A stretch of DNA of 5,149 nt from an uncultured Steroidobacteraceae bacterium (lineage in GTDB: Bacteria > Pseudomonadota > Gammaproteobacteria > Steroidobacterales > Steroidobacteraceae): assembly GCA_955652625.1 (NCBI GenBank), contig CATPBM010000319.1, forward strand, positions 1 to 5,149. Direction: 5' to 3'. The stretch's first letter is position 1, and every line of letters starts with the position of its first letter. The notes below the pieces were generated by a model that did not search any database, had not been told where the DNA came from, and worked only from the letters and a program-made list of their open reading frames with translations. This document shows, in pieces, positions 1 through 5,149 of this stretch. The position numbers and the translations under genes were made by a program.

Positions 1-293
1 ATCATTCGGACCATGGCCGGCTCCCCGGGGGACGCCGTGTGTTGAATTGCTCTAAATCGGCGCGATCCCCCTGCCAGGCATGCTCGGCTCGCTAGACTGG
101 AGTGTCAAGCAGGTGCAAGTGCTGATGCGAGAAGCATGTCCGGCAGAAGCTCATCCAGCTGATCGTGGACAACTTACAGCGAGGGCCGCTGCGATGCAGC
201 ACCGCGTGCGCGTGCGATTCCGGTCGCTGCGGAAGCCTGACATGCCGGCGGCGAGTTGGTCAGTCCGGCTCGCAGCTGCCGCCAGGGGTTTCT
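1..293. other. Region downstream of the operon with no convincing gene
   Basis: This stretch follows the stop codon of the DUF4184 gene. The three plus-strand frames entering from the left edge all stop within the first hundred bases (first at 43-45), so no plus-strand gene runs in from outside. Open stretches further in (from 80 and from 165) continue antisense into the DUF4184 gene and have Arg/Ala/Pro-rich, shadow-like composition. I see no stem followed by a T-tract that would end the minus-strand operon. The terminator may be Rho-dependent or lie beyond the window. Confidence 0.5.
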
Positions 294-1064
294 TCAGCCG
301 GCGGCCTCGTCATGCTTGTGTTGCAGGGCTACCAGGCTTCCGGCCACCAGGAACAGCAGACCGAACCACTTGAGAGTGCGGGTAAGAAGGATGTTGAGCG
401 TCCCGTAGATGAAATGCGCATGATTGAAGTACTCCGTGGCCTGCACGCTGCCGATGAGAATCGCGGCGGCCGCAACCAGCATCAGCACGGGGACTACCGA
501 GGAGCGTGCGGCGCCCGGCGCGGCCCGGGGCGCGGGCGGCACGCGCAGCCGCCAATACCAGATCGCCATCACGGCAAGTCCGAATGCGGAGCTCACGTAT
601 TGCAGAACGTGGCACAGGAGACCGGTGTAGGGCCCGATGGTCACCGGCGCGCTGAGCGCCGCCACCCGGCGCACGAGCCACCCGTCGGAATGCGTGAATG
701 AGTCCCACAGCAGGTGCGTCCACACTCCCAACACGATCGCGGGCACTGCCCACGCCCATTCGAGCCGCCGCTCGCGGAAACTCGCAAGCGCTGCCAGGCA
801 CAGCCAGCGGGCCCGTGCCGAGAGCAGCGCCGTGAGCGGCTCGCGCAGCAGGAAAATCAGTAGCAGCGCCGCGTAACCGGCGACCAGATCGACGGTCACC
901 GAGCCGACGAAGGTGTGGTTGCCTGGCATGAAGCGCCCGATGTTTGCCGGCAAGTAATAAGACAGGTCCGGAATCAGGGCGCCGATGATCAGCGGCACCG
1001 TGCGCAGCGGACGGACATGGCGCAGCGGCAGAATGGCGGCCGGGTGCGCGAGGGTAAAGGGCAT
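294..1064 (-). CDS. DUF4184-type multi-pass inner membrane protein
   Basis: This 256-residue protein is predicted to sit in the inner membrane. It begins MPFTLAHPAAILPL and continues with LIIGALIPDLSYYLP, the typical start of the DUF4184 family, whose function is unknown. About six to seven hydrophobic segments can be seen, roughly at residues 22-40, 55-75, 85-95, 105-120, 140-168, 190-208 and 230-247. Polar residues that could bind a metal recur inside or next to them: H7, P32-D33, H50, and H117/D121/H125 in the HLLWDSFTH stretch. This pattern resembles the YdjM/DUF457 group of putative membrane metal-dependent hydrolases, but that likeness is my inference. The ATG is preceded by GAGG with a 4-base spacer, and this GAGG overlaps the TGA of the upstream hydrolase gene, so translation is probably coupled. 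It is the last gene of the three-gene operon. A direct role in glucan metabolism is not shown by the sequence. Confidence 0.8.
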   Translation of the reverse strand: MPFTLAHPAAILPLRHVRPLRTVPLIIGALIPDLSYYLPANIGRFMPGNHTFVGSVTVDLVAGYAALLLIFLLREPLTALLSARARWLCLAALASFRERRLEWAWAVPAIVLGVWTHLLWDSFTHSDGWLVRRVAALSAPVTIGPYTGLLCHVLQYVSSAFGLAVMAIWYWRLRVPPAPRAAPGAARSSVVPVLMLVAAAAILIGSVQATEYFNHAHFIYGTLNILLTRTLKWFGLLFLVAGSLVALQHKHDEAAG

Positions 1065-1070
1065 GGCGCC

Positions 1071-3434
1071 TCAGCCCGACACGTGCGCGCGCGGCGTCAC
1101 GAGGATGCGGAAATCCCTGCCGGCCCAGCGGTTACCATGGCGGTACGTCAGATCGATGTAGCGGCCGGCGCGCAGGCGCGGTGTGTCGATATCGAGCAGG
1201 TGAAGGCCGAGCGAGTTGGGCGCGGTGTCCTGCTCGCGCACGTCCTGCCAGCCGTCCAGGCCCCAGCGCACTGCCGCGGGCTCGGGGAGCGCGAGCGTGA
1301 GGGCACAGCCCTCGGGCATCTCCCACGCCGGCGCCTGCGGGCACCAGATCACACGCGTGAGTGTAGGGCGCTCGCCGCGGTAGCGCTCCCAAACGGATGT
1401 TGGCCGGTCGAAGGGACGCTTCAGGGCGCGCGAAGCGGCAAGCTTCAGATACTCGGCGTGCGCCCACACGAGCGGCATGGCGGCGCCGGTGGGGCGCCCC
1501 GGTAGCAGCCCGTGCGCCGCGATAGGCGCGCTGTCCCACACCTGCTCGGGCAGCATGCCGCCCGCGGACGCCATGCGGCTCATCGCGGTGAGGTAAGGCA
1601 GGACGTCACGCCCCCAGCACAACTCGTAGTGTCCGCGTTCGCCGGTCAGCAGCGGCCAGGCGCGCCCGCGCCCGGTACCGTCGTAAGCGCTGCCGTCGTC
1701 GTGTTCGCCGTAGCCGTCTTCGCTGTAACGATGCCAGCAGGGACCGGCGGGCGTGTCGACCTTCAACAGGGCATCCGCCACCTTGACGCTCGCCACGATC
1801 AGCGGATCCTCGGCGCGGCGCAAACCGAAGCGCACCAGCTGCAGGAAATCGACGCCCACCTGCGCGCTCGCCGGCAGATTCGGATCGTTCTGCAGGTTGC
1901 GGATCGGCAGCACGCCGCCGTCCGGCGGGCGGCGGTCATCGGACAGCGCCTGCGCAGGGGCAACGCGCACGTAGTAGCCAGGCACGCCGTACAGGCGCGC
2001 GAGCGGCACGTCGCGCACCGACGTCCAGTCCTCGAGCCGCGCATTCCAGTAGTCGGCAAACGCCAGCGCCAGCTCGCGGCCGTCGGCGGGCAGGTAGGGC
2101 GCGCCGGCCACGAGTGCCGAGATGCATACGGCGAGCGTGAACGTGTTGAGACCGGCGTCTTCCTCCCAGCGGTCCTGATCGCTGGCCGGGCCGTGGCGCA
2201 CCAGGAATGACAGGGCACGGCGCACCATGTCGGCGACCTCGGTGCCATCGAGCGCGCCGCGCTCATCGAGCGCGACTGCGAGCAGCACCGGAAACGCCGT
2301 CTCATCGAGCTGCACGCCGAGCCAATAGCCCTTGCCCCCGAGCCATTGGTTCTGGTTCCAGTGTCCATCGGAGTTCTGCGTGGCGAGCAGGTAGCGCAGC
2401 GTGTTGCGCGCCTCGCGCGCGGCCCCGACTGCGAGCAGCGCGCCCGCGCTCTCGACCAGATCGCGCGGCCACACGAGGTGATAGCCCGCGCGCTCTTCGC
2501 GCGTGTTGCCCCAGGGCACGCTCAGCGACGCCACCATGGCGCCCGGGTAAGTCTTGTCCTGGTGGGCGCGCAGGACCATCGTGGATAGCCGCACCTGGCC
2601 GGCGCTCTCTTCCGGAAGATCGGCGCACAGCGCCTCCTCGGCGCAGTTCGCGTGCCAGCGCGTCCACGACGTCAGCTGCCGCTCCCACGAGATCGCGAAC
2701 GGCTCGGACAACGCGGTGAGCGCCAGGGTTGCTGCCGATTCCGGGCTGCTGCCGAACCCCAGCCCCAGAACCGCTTGGCGCGGCAACTGCCCGATGAGTG
2801 CGACGTTACCGGGGCCCGCGCTGTCGTACTCCCAGGTCAACGCGCCGTTGCGGGCGAAATCCTGCCAGCCATCGCTGCTGCCTACGCAGCCGGCACTCGC
2901 GCGGCCCCAGGCGTCCTGCTGCTGGGCGGTAACCGCGGCGAGGGCCAGGGCGAAGGGACCCTGCTGCGCCCACAGGACTTTGCGGCCGCGGTGCGCGACC
3001 ACCTCCGCACGGTTGTCGGCACCGGTGCCACCCAGATGCGGCGCCAGCAGCGCGCAAGGGTACAACGCTGCATCACCGCTCAAATCCACCTCGATGAGCA
3101 GCACGTCGCGGTGCTCGCACGGCGCCACGCGCAGCGTGAGCTCGAAGCGCTCGTGGCGGTGCACGATGCGCACCGCCGGCGCACCGGGCGCGGCCAGGTG
3201 CACCGCGTGCTGCCACAGGCGTTTCAGCTCGACCCAGAAGCCCGCGCCGTCGCCGACTATGAACCCGAGGTCACGGATCTGCGGCAGATCGACGCGCGGG
3301 TAGTAGACCTCGTTGATGATGCCGCCGCCGATGGTGAACCACAGGCGCGAGGAACCCAGCGAGCAGCCGACCATTTCCTTTGCGCTGCTGCACCACGTCG
3401 GGGACAGTCCGGGAGCGCCCGGCGCCGCGATCAT
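1071..3434 (-). CDS. Glycoside hydrolase family 15 glucoamylase/glucodextranase-like protein
   Basis: This 787-residue enzyme is expected to release glucose from the non-reducing ends of alpha-glucans or oligosaccharides, as GH15 enzymes do by inversion. An N-terminal beta-sandwich domain (about 5-265, glucodextranase-N type) opens with APGAPGLSPTWCSSAKEMVG and INEVYYPRVD, both typical of bacterial GH15 proteins. The (alpha/alpha)6 catalytic domain follows (about 290-680). It contains GYHLVWPRDL (317-326), RWEEDAG (422-428, probable general acid) and WPLLTGERGHYEL (593-605, probable general base E599). Residues 690-787 look like a C-terminal beta domain. There is no signal peptide, so it should act in the cytoplasm. 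The length is normal for the three-domain bacterial form, and both catalytic regions are present. The start ATG overlaps the kinase stop as ATGA, and the APGAPG motif at residues 4-9 supports this start. Only a weak GGTAGG precedes it, which fits translational coupling. GH15 members also cut dextran or trehalose, so the substrate is open. Confidence 0.93.
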   Translation of the reverse strand: MIAAPGAPGLSPTWCSSAKEMVGCSLGSSRLWFTIGGGIINEVYYPRVDLPQIRDLGFIVGDGAGFWVELKRLWQHAVHLAAPGAPAVRIVHRHERFELTLRVAPCEHRDVLLIEVDLSGDAALYPCALLAPHLGGTGADNRAEVVAHRGRKVLWAQQGPFALALAAVTAQQQDAWGRASAGCVGSSDGWQDFARNGALTWEYDSAGPGNVALIGQLPRQAVLGLGFGSSPESAATLALTALSEPFAISWERQLTSWTRWHANCAEEALCADLPEESAGQVRLSTMVLRAHQDKTYPGAMVASLSVPWGNTREERAGYHLVWPRDLVESAGALLAVGAAREARNTLRYLLATQNSDGHWNQNQWLGGKGYWLGVQLDETAFPVLLAVALDERGALDGTEVADMVRRALSFLVRHGPASDQDRWEEDAGLNTFTLAVCISALVAGAPYLPADGRELALAFADYWNARLEDWTSVRDVPLARLYGVPGYYVRVAPAQALSDDRRPPDGGVLPIRNLQNDPNLPASAQVGVDFLQLVRFGLRRAEDPLIVASVKVADALLKVDTPAGPCWHRYSEDGYGEHDDGSAYDGTGRGRAWPLLTGERGHYELCWGRDVLPYLTAMSRMASAGGMLPEQVWDSAPIAAHGLLPGRPTGAAMPLVWAHAEYLKLAASRALKRPFDRPTSVWERYRGERPTLTRVIWCPQAPAWEMPEGCALTLALPEPAAVRWGLDGWQDVREQDTAPNSLGLHLLDIDTPRLRAGRYIDLTYRHGNRWAGRDFRILVTPRAHVSG

Positions 3435-4180
3435 CGCCTACCGTGCGCCCGCCGCAGCGGGACGCGCGCGGGCAGGATGAGCTCGTGCCCTGCCTGCCGC
3501 CACAGCCGCAGACCGCCGGCGAGCGCGTTGCGATTGTCGCCCAGCCGCGCATCCGGCGGCAGCTTTTTCAGGCGCACGGCGTTGCCGCCGCCGAGTACGA
3601 CGTAGTCCGCCTGGAAGGCCTGCTTGAGTAGTCCGATCACGTCGAGCACGGACTTGCGCCATTTGCTATTGCCGCGCCGCTCGCGGCCGCGCTCACCGAC
3701 GTAGTCCTCGAACGTGCGGCCACGCTTGTACGGCATGTGTCCGACCTCGGTGGGCTCGACTACGCCGTCGATGATCAGCGTCGCGCCGAGCCCGGTGCCG
3801 AGCCCGAGGAACAGCATACGGCCGCCGGCATAACTGCCGATCGCCTGCATGGCTGCGTCGTTGATCACGCGGACTGGCTTGCCCAGCGCCTTTGCGAAGT
3901 CGAACTTCATCCACCCCTTGCCGAGGTTATGAGGCTCGGCGCCCACCTTGCCGTGAAACACCAGCCCCGGGTAGCCGATCGACACTGCATCGTAGGGGGT
4001 GTGGGGGATGAGGGCGCGGATCTGACGCGTCATGACGGCTGGCGTCATCCTGGGTCCCGAGACAAACTTATGGATGGTGCCACGCCCGTCCACGCGGAAT
4101 TTCACGTGCATGCCGCCCACGTCGATGACCAGGATGTGCCGCGGAGCGCGGGCTCCGCGGCCTTTCTTTTTTCCTCGCAT
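3431..4180 (-). CDS. ppgK: ROK-family sugar kinase, polyphosphate-glucokinase-like
   Basis: This 249-residue protein should phosphorylate glucose to glucose 6-phosphate in the cytoplasm. The phosphate-1 loop is IDVGGMHVKF (19-28), with Met24 where most ROK kinases have Thr or Ser. The catalytic Asp is probably D108 in VINDAA. The phosphate-2 loop is LGLGTGLGATLI (125-136), EVGH (145-148) is the sugar-contact motif, and LGGGNA (196-201) is a late nucleotide-fold motif. The Cys-rich zinc motif of ordinary ROK kinases (CxCGxxGCxE) is absent. In its place is FEDYVGERGRERRGNSKWRKSV, which resembles the E-Y...R.R...W region of polyphosphate glucokinases. The phosphoryl donor, polyphosphate or ATP, cannot be read from sequence. 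I chose the ATG at 4180 because GTGGAG lies 9 bases upstream and the protein then begins just before the conserved fold. A GTG at 4216 would add 12 residues with no family support. The N-terminus MRGKKKGRGARAPRH is strongly basic. It is the first gene of the operon. Confidence 0.87.
   Translation of the reverse strand: MRGKKKGRGARAPRHILVIDVGGMHVKFRVDGRGTIHKFVSGPRMTPAVMTRQIRALIPHTPYDAVSIGYPGLVFHGKVGAEPHNLGKGWMKFDFAKALGKPVRVINDAAMQAIGSYAGGRMLFLGLGTGLGATLIIDGVVEPTEVGHMPYKRGRTFEDYVGERGRERRGNSKWRKSVLDVIGLLKQAFQADYVVLGGGNAVRLKKLPPDARLGDNRNALAGGLRLWRQAGHELILPARVPLRRAHGRR
4138..4172 (+). repeat. Strong hairpin plus T-tract inside the kinase N-terminal codons
   Basis: A perfect 10-bp inverted repeat (arms 4138-4147 and 4152-4161, GCCGCGGAGC / GCTCCGCGGC) encloses a 4-base loop. 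On the plus strand it is followed directly by CTTTCTTTTTT (4162-4172), which has the form of an intrinsic terminator for plus-strand, antisense transcription. On the minus strand the same bases encode the Lys-rich start and GRGARAPR of the kinase, so the hairpin would form in the kinase mRNA about 19 bases after the start codon. It could modulate early translation, block antisense reading, or simply reflect GC-rich codons for a basic tail. The base pairing is seen; any function is inference. Confidence 0.5.
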
Positions 4181-4189
4181 CGGCGGATT

Positions 4190-4195
4190 CTCCAC
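4190..4195 (-). promoter_or_regulatory. Ribosome binding site of the kinase gene
   Basis: On the minus strand GTGGAG stands 9 bases before the ATG at 4180. It decides the start in favour of that ATG over the in-frame GTG at 4216, which would place this site inside the coding region. Confidence 0.6.
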
Positions 4196-4212
4196 GGAAT
4201 CAACGCCTTTGA

Positions 4213-4236
4213 CCACCGCCGAGCCCGCGGCGGTGG
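4213..4236. repeat. Inverted repeat in the divergent intergenic region
   Basis: CCACCGCC (4213-4220) and GGCGGTGG (4229-4236) are perfect 8-base reverse complements. An extra G-C pair at 4221/4228 gives a 9-bp stem with a 6-base loop. There is no T-tract on either side, so it does not look like a terminator. It could be an operator for a dimeric regulator or a hairpin in the kinase mRNA leader. Confidence 0.5.
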
Positions 4237-4313
4237 CGAGCCGCGGTGCAAACCATCGGGTTATTTGCCATAGCCAACCGGCATTGCCTGGCAGTCACGA
4301 AAGGCAGGCGCGC

Positions 4314-4979
4314 ATGATTCAGCGACAGAGTCTGGTTGTTGTTTTGACGATCCTCAGCGTGAGCGCGGGATGGAGCGTGGCGCGGGCCACTCCCGAGACC
4401 TCGAAGGTGATGGGGTCCATCGACATCGCGCCGGGCGAGCACACGGGAGATCTCTCGACGGTCAACGGTTCCATCCGCGTCGGCCAAAATGCCATCGTGG
4501 GTCACGCCCACACCATCAACGGCGGCATTTCACTGGCGCGCCACGCGAGCGCGAACGGGCTCAAGACCGTCAACGGATCGATCGAGTTGGCCGAGGCGGT
4601 GCGGGTGCGCGGCGACGTGCACTCGGTCAACGGCAAGCTCATCCTCGAGAATGGCGCGGAGGTGAGCGGGCAGCTGAAGAACGTCAACGGGCTGATACGG
4701 GTCGCCGCAGCGCACGTCGGCGGCGGCATCGACACCGTGACGGGCGGAATAGAGCTCGGACCCGACGCCCGCGTCGACGGCGAAATCCATGTGAGGAAGG
4801 ATACGAGTGGGTCCGATTCCGGAAACATCCCGCGCGTGGTCGTGGGCCCGGGCTCGATGGTGGGAGGCACTCTCAGGTTCGAGCGTCCCGTGAAGCTCTA
4901 CGTGAGCGACAAGGCGAAGATCGGTCCCGTGGAAGGCGCCACCGCGGTCAGGTACTCCGGCGACCGGCCACCGGGGTGA
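4314..4979 (+). CDS. Exported VNG-repeat protein, predicted beta-helix (bactofilin-like)
   Basis: This 221-residue protein has a signal peptide: a basic start (MIQRQ), a hydrophobic core LVVVLTILSVSAGW, and a probable cleavage after A-R-A at residue 25. It is therefore likely periplasmic or secreted. Nearly all of residues 32-150 is a tandem repeat with core V-N-G-x-I: VMGSI (32), VNGSI (50), INGGI (68), VNGSI (86), VNGKL (105), VNGLI (124) and VTGGI (142), spaced 18, 18, 18, 19, 19 and 18 residues. Each repeat also carries alternating hydrophobic residues, as expected for rungs of a right-handed beta-helix like that of bactofilins (polymer-forming cytoskeletal proteins). A less regular part (154-221) follows, with VDGEI and VGGTL echoes. 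The ATG at 4314 is chosen because the signal peptide starts there and AAAGG lies 9 bases upstream. The open frame continues upstream to 4032, but that part is antisense to the kinase gene. The exact function is unknown. It is divergent from the glucan operon and no functional link is visible. Confidence 0.82.
   Translation: MIQRQSLVVVLTILSVSAGWSVARATPETSKVMGSIDIAPGEHTGDLSTVNGSIRVGQNAIVGHAHTINGGISLARHASANGLKTVNGSIELAEAVRVRGDVHSVNGKLILENGAEVSGQLKNVNGLIRVAAAHVGGGIDTVTGGIELGPDARVDGEIHVRKDTSGSDSGNIPRVVVGPGSMVGGTLRFERPVKLYVSDKAKIGPVEGATAVRYSGDRPPG
4461..4744 (+). repeat. Tandem VNG-coding repeat units
   Basis: The octamer GTCAACGG or a close variant occurs at 4461, 4515 (ATCAACGG), 4569, 4626, 4683 and 4737 (GTGACGGG). 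The spacing is 54, 54, 57, 57 and 54 bases, always a multiple of three. Between the octamers the DNA has diverged while the protein pattern persists. This points to an old internal duplication held by selection on the fold rather than a recent satellite. Confidence 0.75.
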
Positions 4980-4983
4980 GCGC

Positions 4984-5026
4984 AAAAAGGTTGAACGGCG
5001 GGCACCCTCGCACCCGCCGTTCAACC
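4984..5026 (-). terminator. Intrinsic terminator for the right-edge minus-strand gene
   Basis: A perfect 14-bp inverted repeat (4989-5002 GGTTGAACGGCGGG and 5013-5026 CCCGCCGTTCAACC) encloses a 10-base loop. Read on the minus strand the stem is followed directly by TTTTT (4984-4988), the classic Rho-independent form. It lies 17 bases downstream of the stop at 5044. The plus-strand gene ends at 4979, so the two genes converge on it. On the plus strand no T-tract follows, so any effect on the VNG gene would be weaker. Confidence 0.85.
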
Positions 5027-5043
5027 GCTGCTGCCCCATCGGG

Positions 5044-5149
5044 TCAGTATGTCGTGGACGCACCCGTTGAGGCATTTGCCGACGCCGCGGCGGACACATC
5101 GCCGTTAGCCGCCACCGGAGCCTGATGCGGCTTGTCGTTGGCGCCGGCC
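5044..5149 (-). CDS. C-terminal end of an unidentified protein, cut by the window edge
   Basis: An open minus-strand frame enters from the right edge and ends at TGA 5044-5046, giving 34 visible residues: AGANDKPHQAPVAANGDV followed by SAAASANASTGASTTY. The gene is partial at its 5' end. The evidence that it is real is the strong intrinsic terminator just downstream in the same orientation, plus codons rich in G or C at the third position. The visible tail is rich in Ala, Ser, Thr and Asn and is probably disordered. It shows no motif that allows a function to be named. Confidence 0.6.
   Translation of the reverse strand, partial: AGANDKPHQAPVAANGDVSAAASANASTGASTTY

Larger units (their letters stand above)
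4181..4313. promoter_or_regulatory. Divergent intergenic region, presumed promoters of both units
   Basis: These 133 bases separate the kinase start (minus) from the VNG-repeat protein start (plus), so both transcripts must begin here or further inside the neighbouring genes. I do not see a convincing -35/-10 pair on either strand. TTGACC at 4209-4214 on the plus strand resembles a -35 box but has no good -10 partner at 16-18 bases. The region holds an inverted repeat at 4213-4236. Confidence 0.45.

Noticed and set aside
22..33. CCCCGGGG palindrome near the left edge
   Set aside because: A simple 8-base palindrome is expected by chance in DNA this rich in G and C, and no associated signal is seen.
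129..185. Short plus-strand stretch reading EKHVRQKLIQLIVDNLQRG, looking protein-like
   Set aside because: An in-frame stop lies just upstream at 123-125, no start codon precedes it, and the following residues become Cys/Arg-rich. A gene remnant is possible but cannot be supported.
1512..2210. Plus-strand open frame of 232 codons opposite the GH15 gene
   Set aside because: It is antisense to conserved catalytic-domain sequence and has shadow composition.
2652..3605. Long plus-strand open frame of 317 codons opposite the GH15 and kinase genes
   Set aside because: Arg/Ala/Gln-rich composition, no recognisable motif, and full overlap with two strongly supported genes. It is a typical high-GC shadow.
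4181..4216. Longer kinase start at a GTG (4216)
   Set aside because: It would swallow the good GTGGAG site before the ATG at 4180 and add 12 residues with no resemblance to the family.
4032..4313. Upstream extension of the VNG-repeat protein frame
   Set aside because: This part is antisense to the kinase N-terminus, and it would bury the clear signal peptide that begins at 4314.
4461..4744. Regularly spaced octamers as a CRISPR array or regulatory iterons
   Set aside because: Spacing is always a multiple of three, the units lie in frame within one protein, and only the short core is conserved. They are protein repeats.
4530..5099. Minus-strand open frame of 189 codons opposite the VNG gene
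   Set aside because: It crosses the terminator, is antisense to the repeat protein, and lies in a different frame from the better-supported right-edge gene.
4370..5125. Plus-strand open frame of 251 codons overlapping the VNG gene
   Set aside because: It is an Arg/His-rich shadow of the VNG gene in another frame and runs through the terminator hairpin.

Overview
The window is high-GC bacterial DNA with densely packed genes. It looks like a proteobacterium, but this is inferred from GC content, codon use and family resemblance only; I cannot name a genus. Nothing marks it as mobile: I see no integrase, transposase, tRNA, IS ends or CRISPR array.

Most of the window (294-4180) is a minus-strand three-gene cluster that reads right to left. 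The order is a ROK-type, polyphosphate-glucokinase-like sugar kinase, then a large glycoside hydrolase family 15 glucoamylase/glucodextranase-like enzyme, then a small multi-pass membrane protein of the DUF4184 type. The kinase stop and hydrolase start overlap as ATGA. The hydrolase stop lies 6 bases before the DUF4184 start and its TGA is part of that gene's ribosome binding site. The genes are therefore almost certainly one translationally coupled operon. The metabolic reading is simple: a cytoplasmic GH15 enzyme frees glucose from an alpha-glucan or oligosaccharide, and the kinase turns it into glucose 6-phosphate. The role of the membrane protein is not evident.

A 133-base divergent intergenic region (4181-4313) separates the operon from a plus-strand gene for a small exported protein (4314-4979). 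Behind its signal peptide this protein is almost entirely an 18-19 residue repeat built around a V-N-G-x-I core, which suggests a right-handed beta-helix or bactofilin-like fold. The divergent region carries an inverted repeat. A second, very stable hairpin followed by a T-tract on the plus strand lies inside the first codons of the kinase gene.

At the right edge a perfect 14-bp stem with a T5 tract on the minus strand forms a convincing intrinsic terminator. It lies just downstream of the C-terminal end of another minus-strand gene that runs off the window (5044-5149). The left edge (1-293), downstream of the operon, shows no convincing gene.

No clearly new system is proven here. The best leads are the coupled kinase-hydrolase-membrane protein unit, the VNG-repeat exported protein, and the paired hairpins around the kinase start.
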